The notes beneath the pieces were generated by a model. It was not told the DNA's origin. It ran no database searches and saw only the letters and a list, made by a program, of their open reading frames with translations. Below are positions 8,604-16,259 of a stretch of 26,906 nt of DNA, one piece after another; positions within the stretch are counted from its first letter, which is position 1, and every line of letters starts with the position of its first letter. Origin of the DNA: DASPJQ01 sp035299065 (lineage in GTDB: Bacteria > Bacteroidota > Bacteroidia > Flavobacteriales_D > UBA2798); assembly GCA_035299065.1 (NCBI GenBank), contig DATGXI010000190.1, forward strand, positions 1-26,906, read 5' to 3'. Position numbers and translations under genes: made by a program.

Positions 8604-11135
8604 ATGAAGAAAATTTTCGTTCATACAACACGTGCATTAAATAAACGTGCTTTTTGCAGCCTATTGCTTATTTTTTTTTCGGTTCATTTATTTTCACAGG
8701 GAAGTGGCGGAATGAATTACGATACCACTGTTAGCGGTTCAGTTACACGTGACGGTGATCATGTTCTTGGCCATGTTTATAATTATACCAAATGCGGACT
8801 TGGATGGACCAATGCATCCAAAAAAATAACCACACGTTACGCCACGCCAGCAGGCACAGGATTTCCATGCCCGTTAAGCATATCAGGAATTCCGGCTGGC
8901 GTTATCATTGACAAAGCGTATTTGTACTGGAATGTAAGTTACCTGGCGGGATCATCCACTACGCCAACCGTTAACTTAACTAACCCGGTGGGGACTACTG
9001 CAGATTACAATGGCCTTCACATAGGTTCTGACGGGCATAAGTGTTGGTCAGAACTTGGCACACGTACATTCAGGGCCGATGTAACTTCAGCCATTGCCGG
9101 TGACGGAACGTATACCATCAATACCATTGTGGGCAATACTGTTTGGGAAATTGATGGGGCCACTCTTTTTATTATCTGGTACGATCCATCTGCCGCATGG
9201 AATGGTACATTGACCCTGGACGATGGAAGTTTTTCATTCAATGCAACAGGCCCAGGAGCATTTGGCCACACTGTTGCCGATTTTATGACGTGCAGTGCCG
9301 ATGCAAATGCACAGTTTTTTATGAATGTTACCGATATGCAAGGCGGAGCGCCAACAACATTTTCGGCAAGCATGCATGGTACCCCTGCAACATTTACAAG
9401 TGATTTTTACAACTGGTGCCAACTCACAAGCCCGGTTTCAGCGGGCGAAGTCTCCGCTTTTTTTGACATTGCGGGTGGATTTGATTGCTATTCGGTAAAT
9501 ATTTGCGGAGTTTATTTTACGTCATCAACATGCGGTACATGCCCTGAGCCATTGTTTGGAATCAACGCGCAAGCTAATTCTGTTTCCTGTAATGGGAATT
9601 CAGATGGAATGGCCTGGGTAAATGTTTCAAGTGGCGATCCTCCGTTCACCTATGCATGGTCGCCCGTCATTTCTACCAATGATACTATTTTTAATTTGGG
9701 GCCGGGCACGTATTATGTTTCCGTGACCGATTCACTGGGGAATGTTGAAACCGATTCGGTGGTTGTTATAAATCCTCCACTACTTAACGTAATCGTTTCT
9801 GCAAGTGCCGATACCATTTGTCCTGGCTCAACCATTGTATTGAGTGCAGCTGCCACAGGCGGAATATCGCCTTACAGTTACCAATGGTCTACTTCAGGAA
9901 ACGACACATTGAATTCTTATAGCACAATTCCACCCTTATCAGGCTACATTAACGTTACCATTACCGATAATAACGGCTGTATGATTTCTGATAGTGTGAA
10001 CGTGATGCTTATAAACATGCCATCCATTAATTCATCGAATGACACATGCGTTTGCAACGGATCAAGTGTAACCCTTACAGCAAGCGGTGTTCCATCCTAC
10101 AGTTGGAACACTGGACCAACAACCGCCAGCATTACTGTTACACCAACAAGTGATTTTATGTATGTTGTTTCCTATACAAGCGGTCCGTGTACCGTTAGTG
10201 ACTCTACCTTTATTTGCGTATACGCTGTTCCATCAGCCAGCATTTTGGCTGTTGACTCGGTATGTGCAGGAACACCTGTTACGTTTACGGCCCTTGTTGT
10301 TAGCGGAACAACTCCATATACCTACAATTGGTCGGGACTGGCCAGTGGAATAACTGCCAGCATAACTGCCACACCAGCCTTTTCAGGAACAGAAACGATA
10401 ACTATACTTGATGCTAACGGGTGTACGACTTCTGCAACTACCAACCTGGTTGTTTTGCCGGTGCCAATCATTACTTCATCAGCCGACACCTGTATTTGCT
10501 ATGGCGAGTCGGTTAACATTACGGCAAGCGGCACCCCTGTTTATAGTTGGAATACAGGTGAAACAACTGCAACAATTACCGTATCCCCACTGGTAAATTC
10601 TACTTATACGGTAACCTATAGCAATGGTATTTGCACCAGTACCGCTTCTACCGATGTTTGCGTAAACCCTTTGCCGGTAGTAATTGCATCGGCCGACACC
10701 AGTGTTGAATTTGATCATCCTGTAATTATTCATGCAACCGGCACCGGACCATTTGAATGGAGCCCATCCAATTCACTGAGCTGTGCTATATGTCCCGATC
10801 CTGAAGCTGCAGCCCAGGAAACAACCACCTATATTGTATCAACCACCAATGAATTTGGATGTACTGCCCAGGATGATATAACTGTTAGTGTTTATTATGT
10901 GATTCATATCCCAAACATCATAACTCCTAATGGTGACGGTATGAATGATTATTTTCATGTGATTGGAATGCCTGCAAATTCTTCCATACAAATTTTCAAC
11001 CGCTGGGGAAATTTATTGTACGAGTCGGCTTCGTATGATAACAAATGGAGTACCGAAACCGATGGGGTTTATTATTATGTATTTACTACTCCTGACAGTA
11101 AAAATTTCAGCGGGTTCTTTCATGTGGCACATTGA
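8604..11135 (+). CDS. Giant surface protein: unknown head, SprB/Ig-like stalk, T9SS type B tail
   Basis: 843 residues. The N-terminal signal has a basic region and hydrophobic segment ending HLFSQ (~32). Residues ~33-310 form a beta-rich head (DKAYLYWNVSYL, GATLFIIWYDPSAAW, FFDIAGGFDCYSVNICG) unlike the head of the preceding gene; it recalls DUF3344-like extracellular domains, but that is uncertain. From residue ~312 onward it is colinear with the preceding protein: an SprB repeat (CNGNSDGMAWVNV...FNLGPGTYYVSVTD), Ig/PKD-like domains with DTCVC-x-G or DTCIC-x-G motifs, and a type B T9SS tail (NIITPNGDGMNDYF...IFNRWGN...GVYYY). The 10-base gap to the upstream gene indicates one operon. A role as surface adhesin is inferred from architecture. 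Confidence 0.87.
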   Translation: MKKIFVHTTRALNKRAFCSLLLIFFSVHLFSQGSGGMNYDTTVSGSVTRDGDHVLGHVYNYTKCGLGWTNASKKITTRYATPAGTGFPCPLSISGIPAGVIIDKAYLYWNVSYLAGSSTTPTVNLTNPVGTTADYNGLHIGSDGHKCWSELGTRTFRADVTSAIAGDGTYTINTIVGNTVWEIDGATLFIIWYDPSAAWNGTLTLDDGSFSFNATGPGAFGHTVADFMTCSADANAQFFMNVTDMQGGAPTTFSASMHGTPATFTSDFYNWCQLTSPVSAGEVSAFFDIAGGFDCYSVNICGVYFTSSTCGTCPEPLFGINAQANSVSCNGNSDGMAWVNVSSGDPPFTYAWSPVISTNDTIFNLGPGTYYVSVTDSLGNVETDSVVVINPPLLNVIVSASADTICPGSTIVLSAAATGGISPYSYQWSTSGNDTLNSYSTIPPLSGYINVTITDNNGCMISDSVNVMLINMPSINSSNDTCVCNGSSVTLTASGVPSYSWNTGPTTASITVTPTSDFMYVVSYTSGPCTVSDSTFICVYAVPSASILAVDSVCAGTPVTFTALVVSGTTPYTYNWSGLASGITASITATPAFSGTETITILDANGCTTSATTNLVVLPVPIITSSADTCICYGESVNITASGTPVYSWNTGETTATITVSPLVNSTYTVTYSNGICTSTASTDVCVNPLPVVIASADTSVEFDHPVIIHATGTGPFEWSPSNSLSCAICPDPEAAAQETTTYIVSTTNEFGCTAQDDITVSVYYVIHIPNIITPNGDGMNDYFHVIGMPANSSIQIFNRWGNLLYESASYDNKWSTETDGVYYYVFTTPDSKNFSGFFHVAH

Positions 11136-11302
11136 TTCATTCGTAAAAAAACTATTTCTTAAAAGCATTTCGCAAAAATTACTAGTGTCTGATGCCAATG
11201 CCTGCTTTGCCCAGGACATTCCTCCTCATTTTCAACCCTGCGCGATTGGTTCGTTCAGTTAACTGCTAAGGCAGCTACCTTACCGCGATTGCATTTGTTT
11301 AG

Positions 11303-11310
11303 TATATTTA
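11303..11310 (+). promoter_or_regulatory. Possible -7 box just before the GH3 gene
   Basis: TATATTTA matches TAnnTTTG except for the last base and ends four bases before ATG 11315. No clear -33 TTTG is seen at the usual distance, so this is tentative. If real, the mRNA would be nearly leaderless. Confidence 0.35.
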
Positions 11311-11314
11311 CACA

Positions 11315-12826
11315 ATGCCTTTCAACTCCATATTCTCCTGGCTGATTAAAAAGCGTATGCACCAAATTGAGCTGTTTACCAAGTATCCGCTCGAAGTGCA
11401 GGCTGAACTCATGGCTAAACTTGTTTCAAGTGCCCAGGACACCGAATGGGGAAAAAAACACGGGTTTAATGAGGTTGACAATTACGAAAAATTTCATTCC
11501 CGTTTTGGCGTACAGGAATATGACGATGTAAAACCTTACATAGACCGCATTTTTAAAGGCGAACAAAACTTGTTGTGGCCAACCGAAATAAAGTGGTTTG
11601 CAAAATCATCGGGCACTACCAACGATAAATTCAAGTTAATACCGGTAAGCAAAGAAACACTGGAAGAGTGTCACTACAAAGGTGGTAAAGATTTGCTGTG
11701 TTTGTATTACCATAACCACCCGAACCGGAAATTATACAAAGGCAAACATTTGATCATTGGTGGTAGCGCACAAATAAACTACACTTCAAGCGATTCCTAT
11801 TTTGGCGACTTAAGCGCAATTATCATAAAGAATTTACCCTTCTGGGCCGAAATAAGGCGCATCCCAAAAAAAGAAATTGCTTTACTGGATAAATGGGATG
11901 AAAAAATTGAGCAAATGGCCCAAAGCACCATTAAGGAAGACGTTTACATTGTGGCTGGGGTTCCTTCTTGGACATTGCATTTGTTTAAACGCATATTAGA
12001 AATTACCGGGAAAGATAATATTGCCGATGTATGGCCTAACATTGAGTTGTTCATGCATGGCGGGGTAAGTTTTATTCCCTATAAAGAGCAGTTTGCCCAT
12101 TTTATTCGCAAACCCGAAATGAATTACGTGGAAACGTATAATGCAAGTGAAGGTTTTTTTGGTATACAGGACCAATCCGGGAGCGATGAGATGCTGCTCA
12201 TGCTGGATTACGGCATATTTTATGAATTTATTCCGCTTAGTGAGTTTCAAAAAGGCAATACTTCAAAACCCGTTTGGCTGGACGGTGTAAAAACAGGTGA
12301 AAATTATGTGATGATTATTAGCACCAACAGCGGATTATGGCGGTACGTATTGGGCGACACCATTACCTTTACCAGCACCAATCCGTTCAGGTTTAAAATA
12401 ACGGGGCGTACCAAACATTTTATCAACGCGTTTGGCGAAGAATTGATCATTGACAATGCTGAAAAAGCCATGCATACGGCCTGTGAACGTACGGGCGCCA
12501 GCATTAAGGAATATACAGTTAGCCCTGTATTCATGGGAAACAGCACCAATGGGGCTCACCAATGGCTAATTGAATTTGACAAACTACCAGCCGATTTGAG
12601 CTTTTTTGGCGAGGTTCTTGATAATGCATTAAAAGCACTTAATTCAGACTATGAAGCCAAACGATCGCACAATTTTATCATGCAACCACCCGTTATAACC
12701 TTAGCCAGGCCAAACCTGTTTTACAACTGGTTAAAGCATAGAGGAAAACTGGGCGGGCAACATAAAATTCCACGGCTTATGAATGACAGGAAGATAATGG
12801 ATGAATTGCTTGAATTGAATAAATGA
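11315..12826 (+). CDS. GH3 auxin-responsive promoter family protein (ANL-superfamily acyl-adenylase fold)
   Basis: The 503-residue protein matches the GH3 family across its full length. An ATP/AMP-binding SSGTT loop lies at ~97-101 (KSSGTTNDKFKLIPV), followed by MHGGVSFIPYKE (~247-258), YNASEGFFGIQ (~276-286), the adenylate-binding YVLGDTITF (~343-351) and TGRTKHFINAFGEELI (~361-376). Plant GH3 enzymes adenylate carboxylates such as jasmonate or auxin and join them to amino acids. Bacterial members, common in Bacteroidota, have no established substrate. There is no signal peptide, so it acts in the cytoplasm. The next gene overlaps its stop by four bases (ATGA), showing translational coupling with an exported protein. 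Confidence 0.92.
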   Translation: MPFNSIFSWLIKKRMHQIELFTKYPLEVQAELMAKLVSSAQDTEWGKKHGFNEVDNYEKFHSRFGVQEYDDVKPYIDRIFKGEQNLLWPTEIKWFAKSSGTTNDKFKLIPVSKETLEECHYKGGKDLLCLYYHNHPNRKLYKGKHLIIGGSAQINYTSSDSYFGDLSAIIIKNLPFWAEIRRIPKKEIALLDKWDEKIEQMAQSTIKEDVYIVAGVPSWTLHLFKRILEITGKDNIADVWPNIELFMHGGVSFIPYKEQFAHFIRKPEMNYVETYNASEGFFGIQDQSGSDEMLLMLDYGIFYEFIPLSEFQKGNTSKPVWLDGVKTGENYVMIISTNSGLWRYVLGDTITFTSTNPFRFKITGRTKHFINAFGEELIIDNAEKAMHTACERTGASIKEYTVSPVFMGNSTNGAHQWLIEFDKLPADLSFFGEVLDNALKALNSDYEAKRSHNFIMQPPVITLARPNLFYNWLKHRGKLGGQHKIPRLMNDRKIMDELLELNK

Positions 12827-13623
12827 TAAACACACTCATAACCGCAAGCTTATTTTTGGCGCAACCCGATACGGGCCTGCAGCTTACGGTTGTTGACACA
12901 CTTCATCACAAAGCCGATTTTATTACCACCGACCCTATTGGTAATTTATACCTCATCAATAACTTTACAGTGAATAAATACAATGCCAATGGCGATTCAC
13001 TGTTCTCGCAAAATTTTAATCAATTAAGAACAATTGAATTTTTTGATGCTTCGCAGGCCATGAAAATTTATGCAGTGAATTACAGCTTTAATTCATTGTT
13101 TATACTGGACAATACCCTGAGCGCACAAAATTCGCCCATAACCTTTGAGAAAATTCCTGTTGAGCAGGTTACCTTGTTGTGCGCATCCAACTTCAATAAC
13201 AGTGTTTGGGTGTATGATGGCGTAAAAATGCAACTTGCAAAACTGGACAACAATTTCAGGGTTACCAATGCCTCGGTTAACTTTTACTCCCATGCCGATT
13301 TAAGCGGAATACCCAATTACATGGTTGAGACGGAGAATAATTTATACATCAATATTCCCGAAAACGGGATCAAGGTTTTTAACCAGTACTGCAATTTTGT
13401 AAAAAACATTCCGGTAAAAACTGATCGGAAATTTATTGTACGCAATCAAAAAGTGTATTACCCAGAAGGCGGAAAAATAAAATTCTACAACATGTTTGAC
13501 TTTACCTATGGCGAATTGAATTTGCCTTTTGACGGCATTGAGGACTTTAGCATAGAGAAAAATAAGCTTTACATTAAAAAAGAAAAAGAAATCTATATTG
13601 TGGATGCAAAGCTTGATTTTTAA
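12823..13623 (+). CDS. Exported propeller-like protein of unknown function, coupled to GH3 gene
   Basis: Starts at ATG 12823, overlapping the GH3 stop as ATGA. The 266-residue product has a short hydrophobic N-terminus (MINTLITASLFLAQ), then repeating beta segments of the NHL/WD propeller kind (DFITTDPIGNLYLINN, MKIYAVNYSFNSLFILDN, NSVWVYDGVKMQLAKLD, NLYINIPENGIKVFNQ, KIKFYNMFDFTYGEL, NKLYIKKEKEIYIVD). No catalytic motif or sorting tail is seen. It is probably periplasmic. In Bacteroidota, small proteins of this type are often listed only as hypothetical. Coupling to GH3 is the sole functional hint. Confidence 0.78.
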   Translation: MINTLITASLFLAQPDTGLQLTVVDTLHHKADFITTDPIGNLYLINNFTVNKYNANGDSLFSQNFNQLRTIEFFDASQAMKIYAVNYSFNSLFILDNTLSAQNSPITFEKIPVEQVTLLCASNFNNSVWVYDGVKMQLAKLDNNFRVTNASVNFYSHADLSGIPNYMVETENNLYINIPENGIKVFNQYCNFVKNIPVKTDRKFIVRNQKVYYPEGGKIKFYNMFDFTYGELNLPFDGIEDFSIEKNKLYIKKEKEIYIVDAKLDF

Positions 13624-13632
13624 TCTCCCCGG

Positions 13633-13667
13633 CACCTCAAAACAGCAATTACTTTCAGGTGATTTTT
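13633..13667 (+). terminator. Possible weak terminator after the GH3 operon
   Basis: CACCT (13633-13637) pairs with AGGTG (13657-13661), extended inward by AAA:TTT past a C-C mismatch, with an 11-base loop. Five T residues follow at 13663-13667. The stem is short, so efficiency is doubtful. Confidence 0.4.
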
Positions 13668-13779
13668 GTGTTTCCGGATTCGAATGCAACATGTGGTTGA
13701 AATCATATAACACACATAACAATTTTTAATTCTATTTTAGTTATTTAAGCCTGCTATTGGCCGGCAACTAAAAATAAAC

Positions 13780-14313
13780 ATGAGTTTAAAAAACCGGATA
13801 TTAAAATTAAGCCTTGGAGCCATGTTAACGGCATCGATACTTTCATTCAGATTTACTCCTCAAGGAATTGAAGTTGTAAAAAATTTTGATCAGCAAAAAT
13901 ACCTTGGAACCTGGTATGAAATAGCCAGACTTAATTACAGGTGGGAAAAAGGCCTGGACCATGTAACCGCTAACTATTCTTTGAATAAAAATGGTTCTAT
14001 AAGAGTAGACAACAAGGGCTTTGACTACACGAAAAACAAATGGAAACAGAGTATTGGAAAAGCAAAGCCAGTTGATAAACCAACCGAAGGCAAATTAAAA
14101 GTTTCATTTTTTGGCCCGTTTTACGCGGAATATAATATTGTAGAACTCGATAAGGACTATAAATACGCTCTTGTGATTGGAAGCAGTACTGATTATATGT
14201 GGATATTAAGCAGGGATAAGACCATTCCCGAAAAAATAAAACAGGCATATGTTGCTAAAGCACGGGAATTGGGCGTACAAACCGATAAACTGGTTTGGGT
14301 AAATCAGGAATGA
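13780..14313 (+). CDS. blc: Bacterial lipocalin (Blc-like), without a lipobox
   Basis: The 177-residue protein aligns along its length with E. coli Blc: VVKNFDQQKYLGTWYEIARL (GTWYEIAR at ~43-50), GLDHVTANYSLNKNGSIRV, KVSFFGPFYAEYNIVELD, YALVIGSSTDYMWILSRD and a C-terminal DKLVWV. Lipocalins bind small hydrophobic ligands in an eight-stranded barrel; Blc binds lysophospholipids and fatty acids. Unlike E. coli Blc, which is an outer-membrane lipoprotein, the N-terminus (MSLKNRILKLSLGAMLTASI) has a hydrophobic signal but no Cys anywhere near the cleavage region, so it should be soluble in the periplasm or anchored by the uncut signal. It stands alone between a weak terminator and a convergent gene. 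The symbol follows homology only. Confidence 0.9.
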   Translation: MSLKNRILKLSLGAMLTASILSFRFTPQGIEVVKNFDQQKYLGTWYEIARLNYRWEKGLDHVTANYSLNKNGSIRVDNKGFDYTKNKWKQSIGKAKPVDKPTEGKLKVSFFGPFYAEYNIVELDKDYKYALVIGSSTDYMWILSRDKTIPEKIKQAYVAKARELGVQTDKLVWVNQE

Positions 14314-14323
14314 TTTAACAGAT

Positions 14324-14848
14324 TCAATCACTACCTTCCTGTGCGTTTAACAGGTCTTTTAAAAAGGCTTTTGATTTACGGCTCTCAAATTTAAATGCCA
14401 AATAAGTTAGCAAATAACCAAACACAAACATAGCAAACGGGATCAAAGCCATTGGGTCAAACCCTTGTTTCCTGGAAGCCGAATCTCCGCTCAGGATAAA
14501 AGGCGTAATAAAAATACAGGCCAGCCCAACACCCCCAAGCCAAATAAACATGAAAATTCGCACCGGAAGCAACATGCGCATCTTAATAGTTACGGCTGTA
14601 ACCTTTCCTGAACCGGAAACTGTTCCTGATATAACTGGTAAAAAGGAATTTTTATAATTGATTACCCTCGAAATTTTAAATGATTCGGCATCAACCACGC
14701 CTTCATAAGGTTTATCATGCTTTACTCCTGGCAATGCCAGGCGAAATGTTTTTTTTGGCCCTGTATTTTCGGCAATGCGATTGATTACATCAGTCGATTT
14801 GAGTAATGTTACCAATTCAAAATCTTCCCTTGCTAAATATTTCTTCAT
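14324..14848 (-). CDS. Membrane protein of unknown function with two spans
   Basis: ATG 14848 (MKKYLAREDFELVTLLKST) gives 174 residues and is preferred to an ATG at 14890 that adds an unrelated hydrophobic stub. Residues ~1-95 are soluble and probably beta-rich (KTFRLALPGVKHDKPYEGVVDAESFKISRVI). Two spans follow (~103-125, VRIFMFIWLGGVGLACIFI; ~137-158, IPFAMFVFGYLLTYLAF), then a basic cytosolic tail ending AQEGSD. I do not recognise the family. Three 10-base-phased AACGGTT-type repeats lie 60-90 bases upstream of the start. It converges with the lipocalin gene, with only 10 bases between the two stops. Confidence 0.7.
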   Translation of the reverse strand: MKKYLAREDFELVTLLKSTDVINRIAENTGPKKTFRLALPGVKHDKPYEGVVDAESFKISRVINYKNSFLPVISGTVSGSGKVTAVTIKMRMLLPVRIFMFIWLGGVGLACIFITPFILSGDSASRKQGFDPMALIPFAMFVFGYLLTYLAFKFESRKSKAFLKDLLNAQEGSD

Positions 14849-14910
14849 GATGTTTTTATACTCAAACCAATAAAACAACCAGCTTAACAAACCTTTTTTG
14901 CACGATTGTT

Positions 14911-14940
14911 AACGTTCCTCAACCGTTCAAAACCGTTTCA
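14911..14940. repeat. Three helically phased AACCGTT repeats
   Basis: Three successive 10-base units start with AACGTT, AACCGTT and AACCGTT at 14911, 14921 and 14931. One-turn spacing places them on one face of the helix, 63-92 bases upstream of ATG 14848 on the minus strand. This suits a regulator-binding array, but no protein is known for it. Confidence 0.35.
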
Positions 14941-14987
14941 CAAGAAGTTCATTAACTCGAAATTAGAAATTCGCAATCCGAAACTGC

Positions 14988-16259
14988 TTACGTCTTCTGC
15001 TTTTTCTTTTTAGCAGCCGGAAATAAAATATTGTTCAGAATTAACCTGTATCCCGGAGAATTGGGATGCAATTTTAAATCGGTTGGTGGATCATTTACAT
15101 AATGGCGATAATCCTCGGGATCATGACCACCATAAAACGTCCACGTACCCATACCTTCAGTACCATGAATGTAACGTGCTGTGCCCAGGCTTTTGTTTTC
15201 ACCCATCACCAACACGTCTGACTTAATGTATTTTTTATCAAATGATGTGGTTTGCCCCATAAAGCCCTGTATAACCTGGGTATGGTTTTGGCACAACATG
15301 GTTGGTACAATATCATACTTGGCACTAAAATCAAACAAGGTAAACACATCACTTTTTTCAGGTAAACTGCTGTGTGCATTGGTACCGTCAATGGTTGAAA
15401 ATTCATACTGCATGGCATCGGTATTCACCCTGAAATTTTCAAACGCCAGTGTTTGTGTAAAATCCAGTTTTGACTGGCAATTGGGATCAATGGCATCGCC
15501 ATCAAACACCTTATCACATATGTCGGTATTTTGTGCGGCCAGTGCCAAATCATAACTATCGGTACCGCTGCACATGGTAAACAAAAATCCGCCACCAATC
15601 ACATACTCTTTTAGTTTCAACGCAACGGCCAGTTTCATTTGGCTTACTTTGCCAAACCCTAAAAAGCGGGCCATGGCTTCGGTTTCCCTTTGCTGTTGCT
15701 GGTACCAGGCTGCGTTGCGGTATTGCGAATAAAATTTACCGTACTGGCCTGTAAAATCTTCATGATGCAAATGCAGCCAGTCATACTTTGCCAGTACACC
15801 GGTAATAATGGATGAATCGTAAAACTGATCGTACGGAATTTCGGCATAAGCCAAAACCATGGTCACTGCATCGTCCCAGGGTTGGTTTGTTTTTGGAGCG
15901 TATACACCAATTTTAGGTGCCTTTTCCAATTTAACCACTTCCATGTTCACTTCAGGATTTGCAATTTCTTCCTTAATGGCTGTTGCTTTTGAATTGGTCA
16001 CAATTTCAAAACCCACATTGCGAATTTTGCATTCCTCTTCAACTTTTTTAATGTCGTTGATCAAGAAACTACCGCCACGGTAATTCAGCAGCCATTCAAT
16101 TTCCACTTCGTTTTGCAACACCCAATAGGCAATGCCATACGCTTTCAGGTGGTCGCTTTGCGACTCGTCCATGGGAATTAAAATGTAATTTGCTTTTGCT
16201 CCAAAACCGAAGCAAGCAAGCATTAACGAAAAAATAATTTTTTTAAAACGGAACATCAT
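14988..16259 (-). CDS. Secreted GATase-like protein (often named 'asparagine synthetase B')
   Basis: Start at ATG 16259 or 16256 (MMFRFKKIIFSLMLACFGFGAKA), giving a signal peptide and a ~423-residue protein; the frame is open further upstream within dnaB. After the signal comes ILIPMDESQSDHLKAYGIAY and LNYRGGSFL, the hallmark of a Bacteroidota family that databases call asparagine synthetase B. The name is not supported: the N-terminal Cys glutaminase and the SGGxDS pyrophosphatase loop are both absent. The centre (KIGVYAP...YDWLHLHHEDF...GGGFLFTMCSGTDS) looks like a class I glutamine-amidotransferase/DJ-1-type fold with a possible nucleophile Cys in MCSGTDS. The C-terminus has GEGMG-like TEGMGTWTFYGGHDPED. 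It overlaps the dnaB stop by 14-17 bases, so it is probably co-transcribed. Role unknown, probably periplasmic. Confidence 0.82.
   Translation of the reverse strand: MMFRFKKIIFSLMLACFGFGAKANYILIPMDESQSDHLKAYGIAYWVLQNEVEIEWLLNYRGGSFLINDIKKVEEECKIRNVGFEIVTNSKATAIKEEIANPEVNMEVVKLEKAPKIGVYAPKTNQPWDDAVTMVLAYAEIPYDQFYDSSIITGVLAKYDWLHLHHEDFTGQYGKFYSQYRNAAWYQQQQRETEAMARFLGFGKVSQMKLAVALKLKEYVIGGGFLFTMCSGTDSYDLALAAQNTDICDKVFDGDAIDPNCQSKLDFTQTLAFENFRVNTDAMQYEFSTIDGTNAHSSLPEKSDVFTLFDFSAKYDIVPTMLCQNHTQVIQGFMGQTTSFDKKYIKSDVLVMGENKSLGTARYIHGTEGMGTWTFYGGHDPEDYRHYVNDPPTDLKLHPNSPGYRLILNNILFPAAKKKKQKT

Noticed and set aside
14301..14316. AAATCA-GGAA-TGATTT hairpin between convergent lipocalin and membrane-protein genes as a terminator
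   Set aside because: Six A/T-rich pairs with no T-run in either direction; too weak to call.
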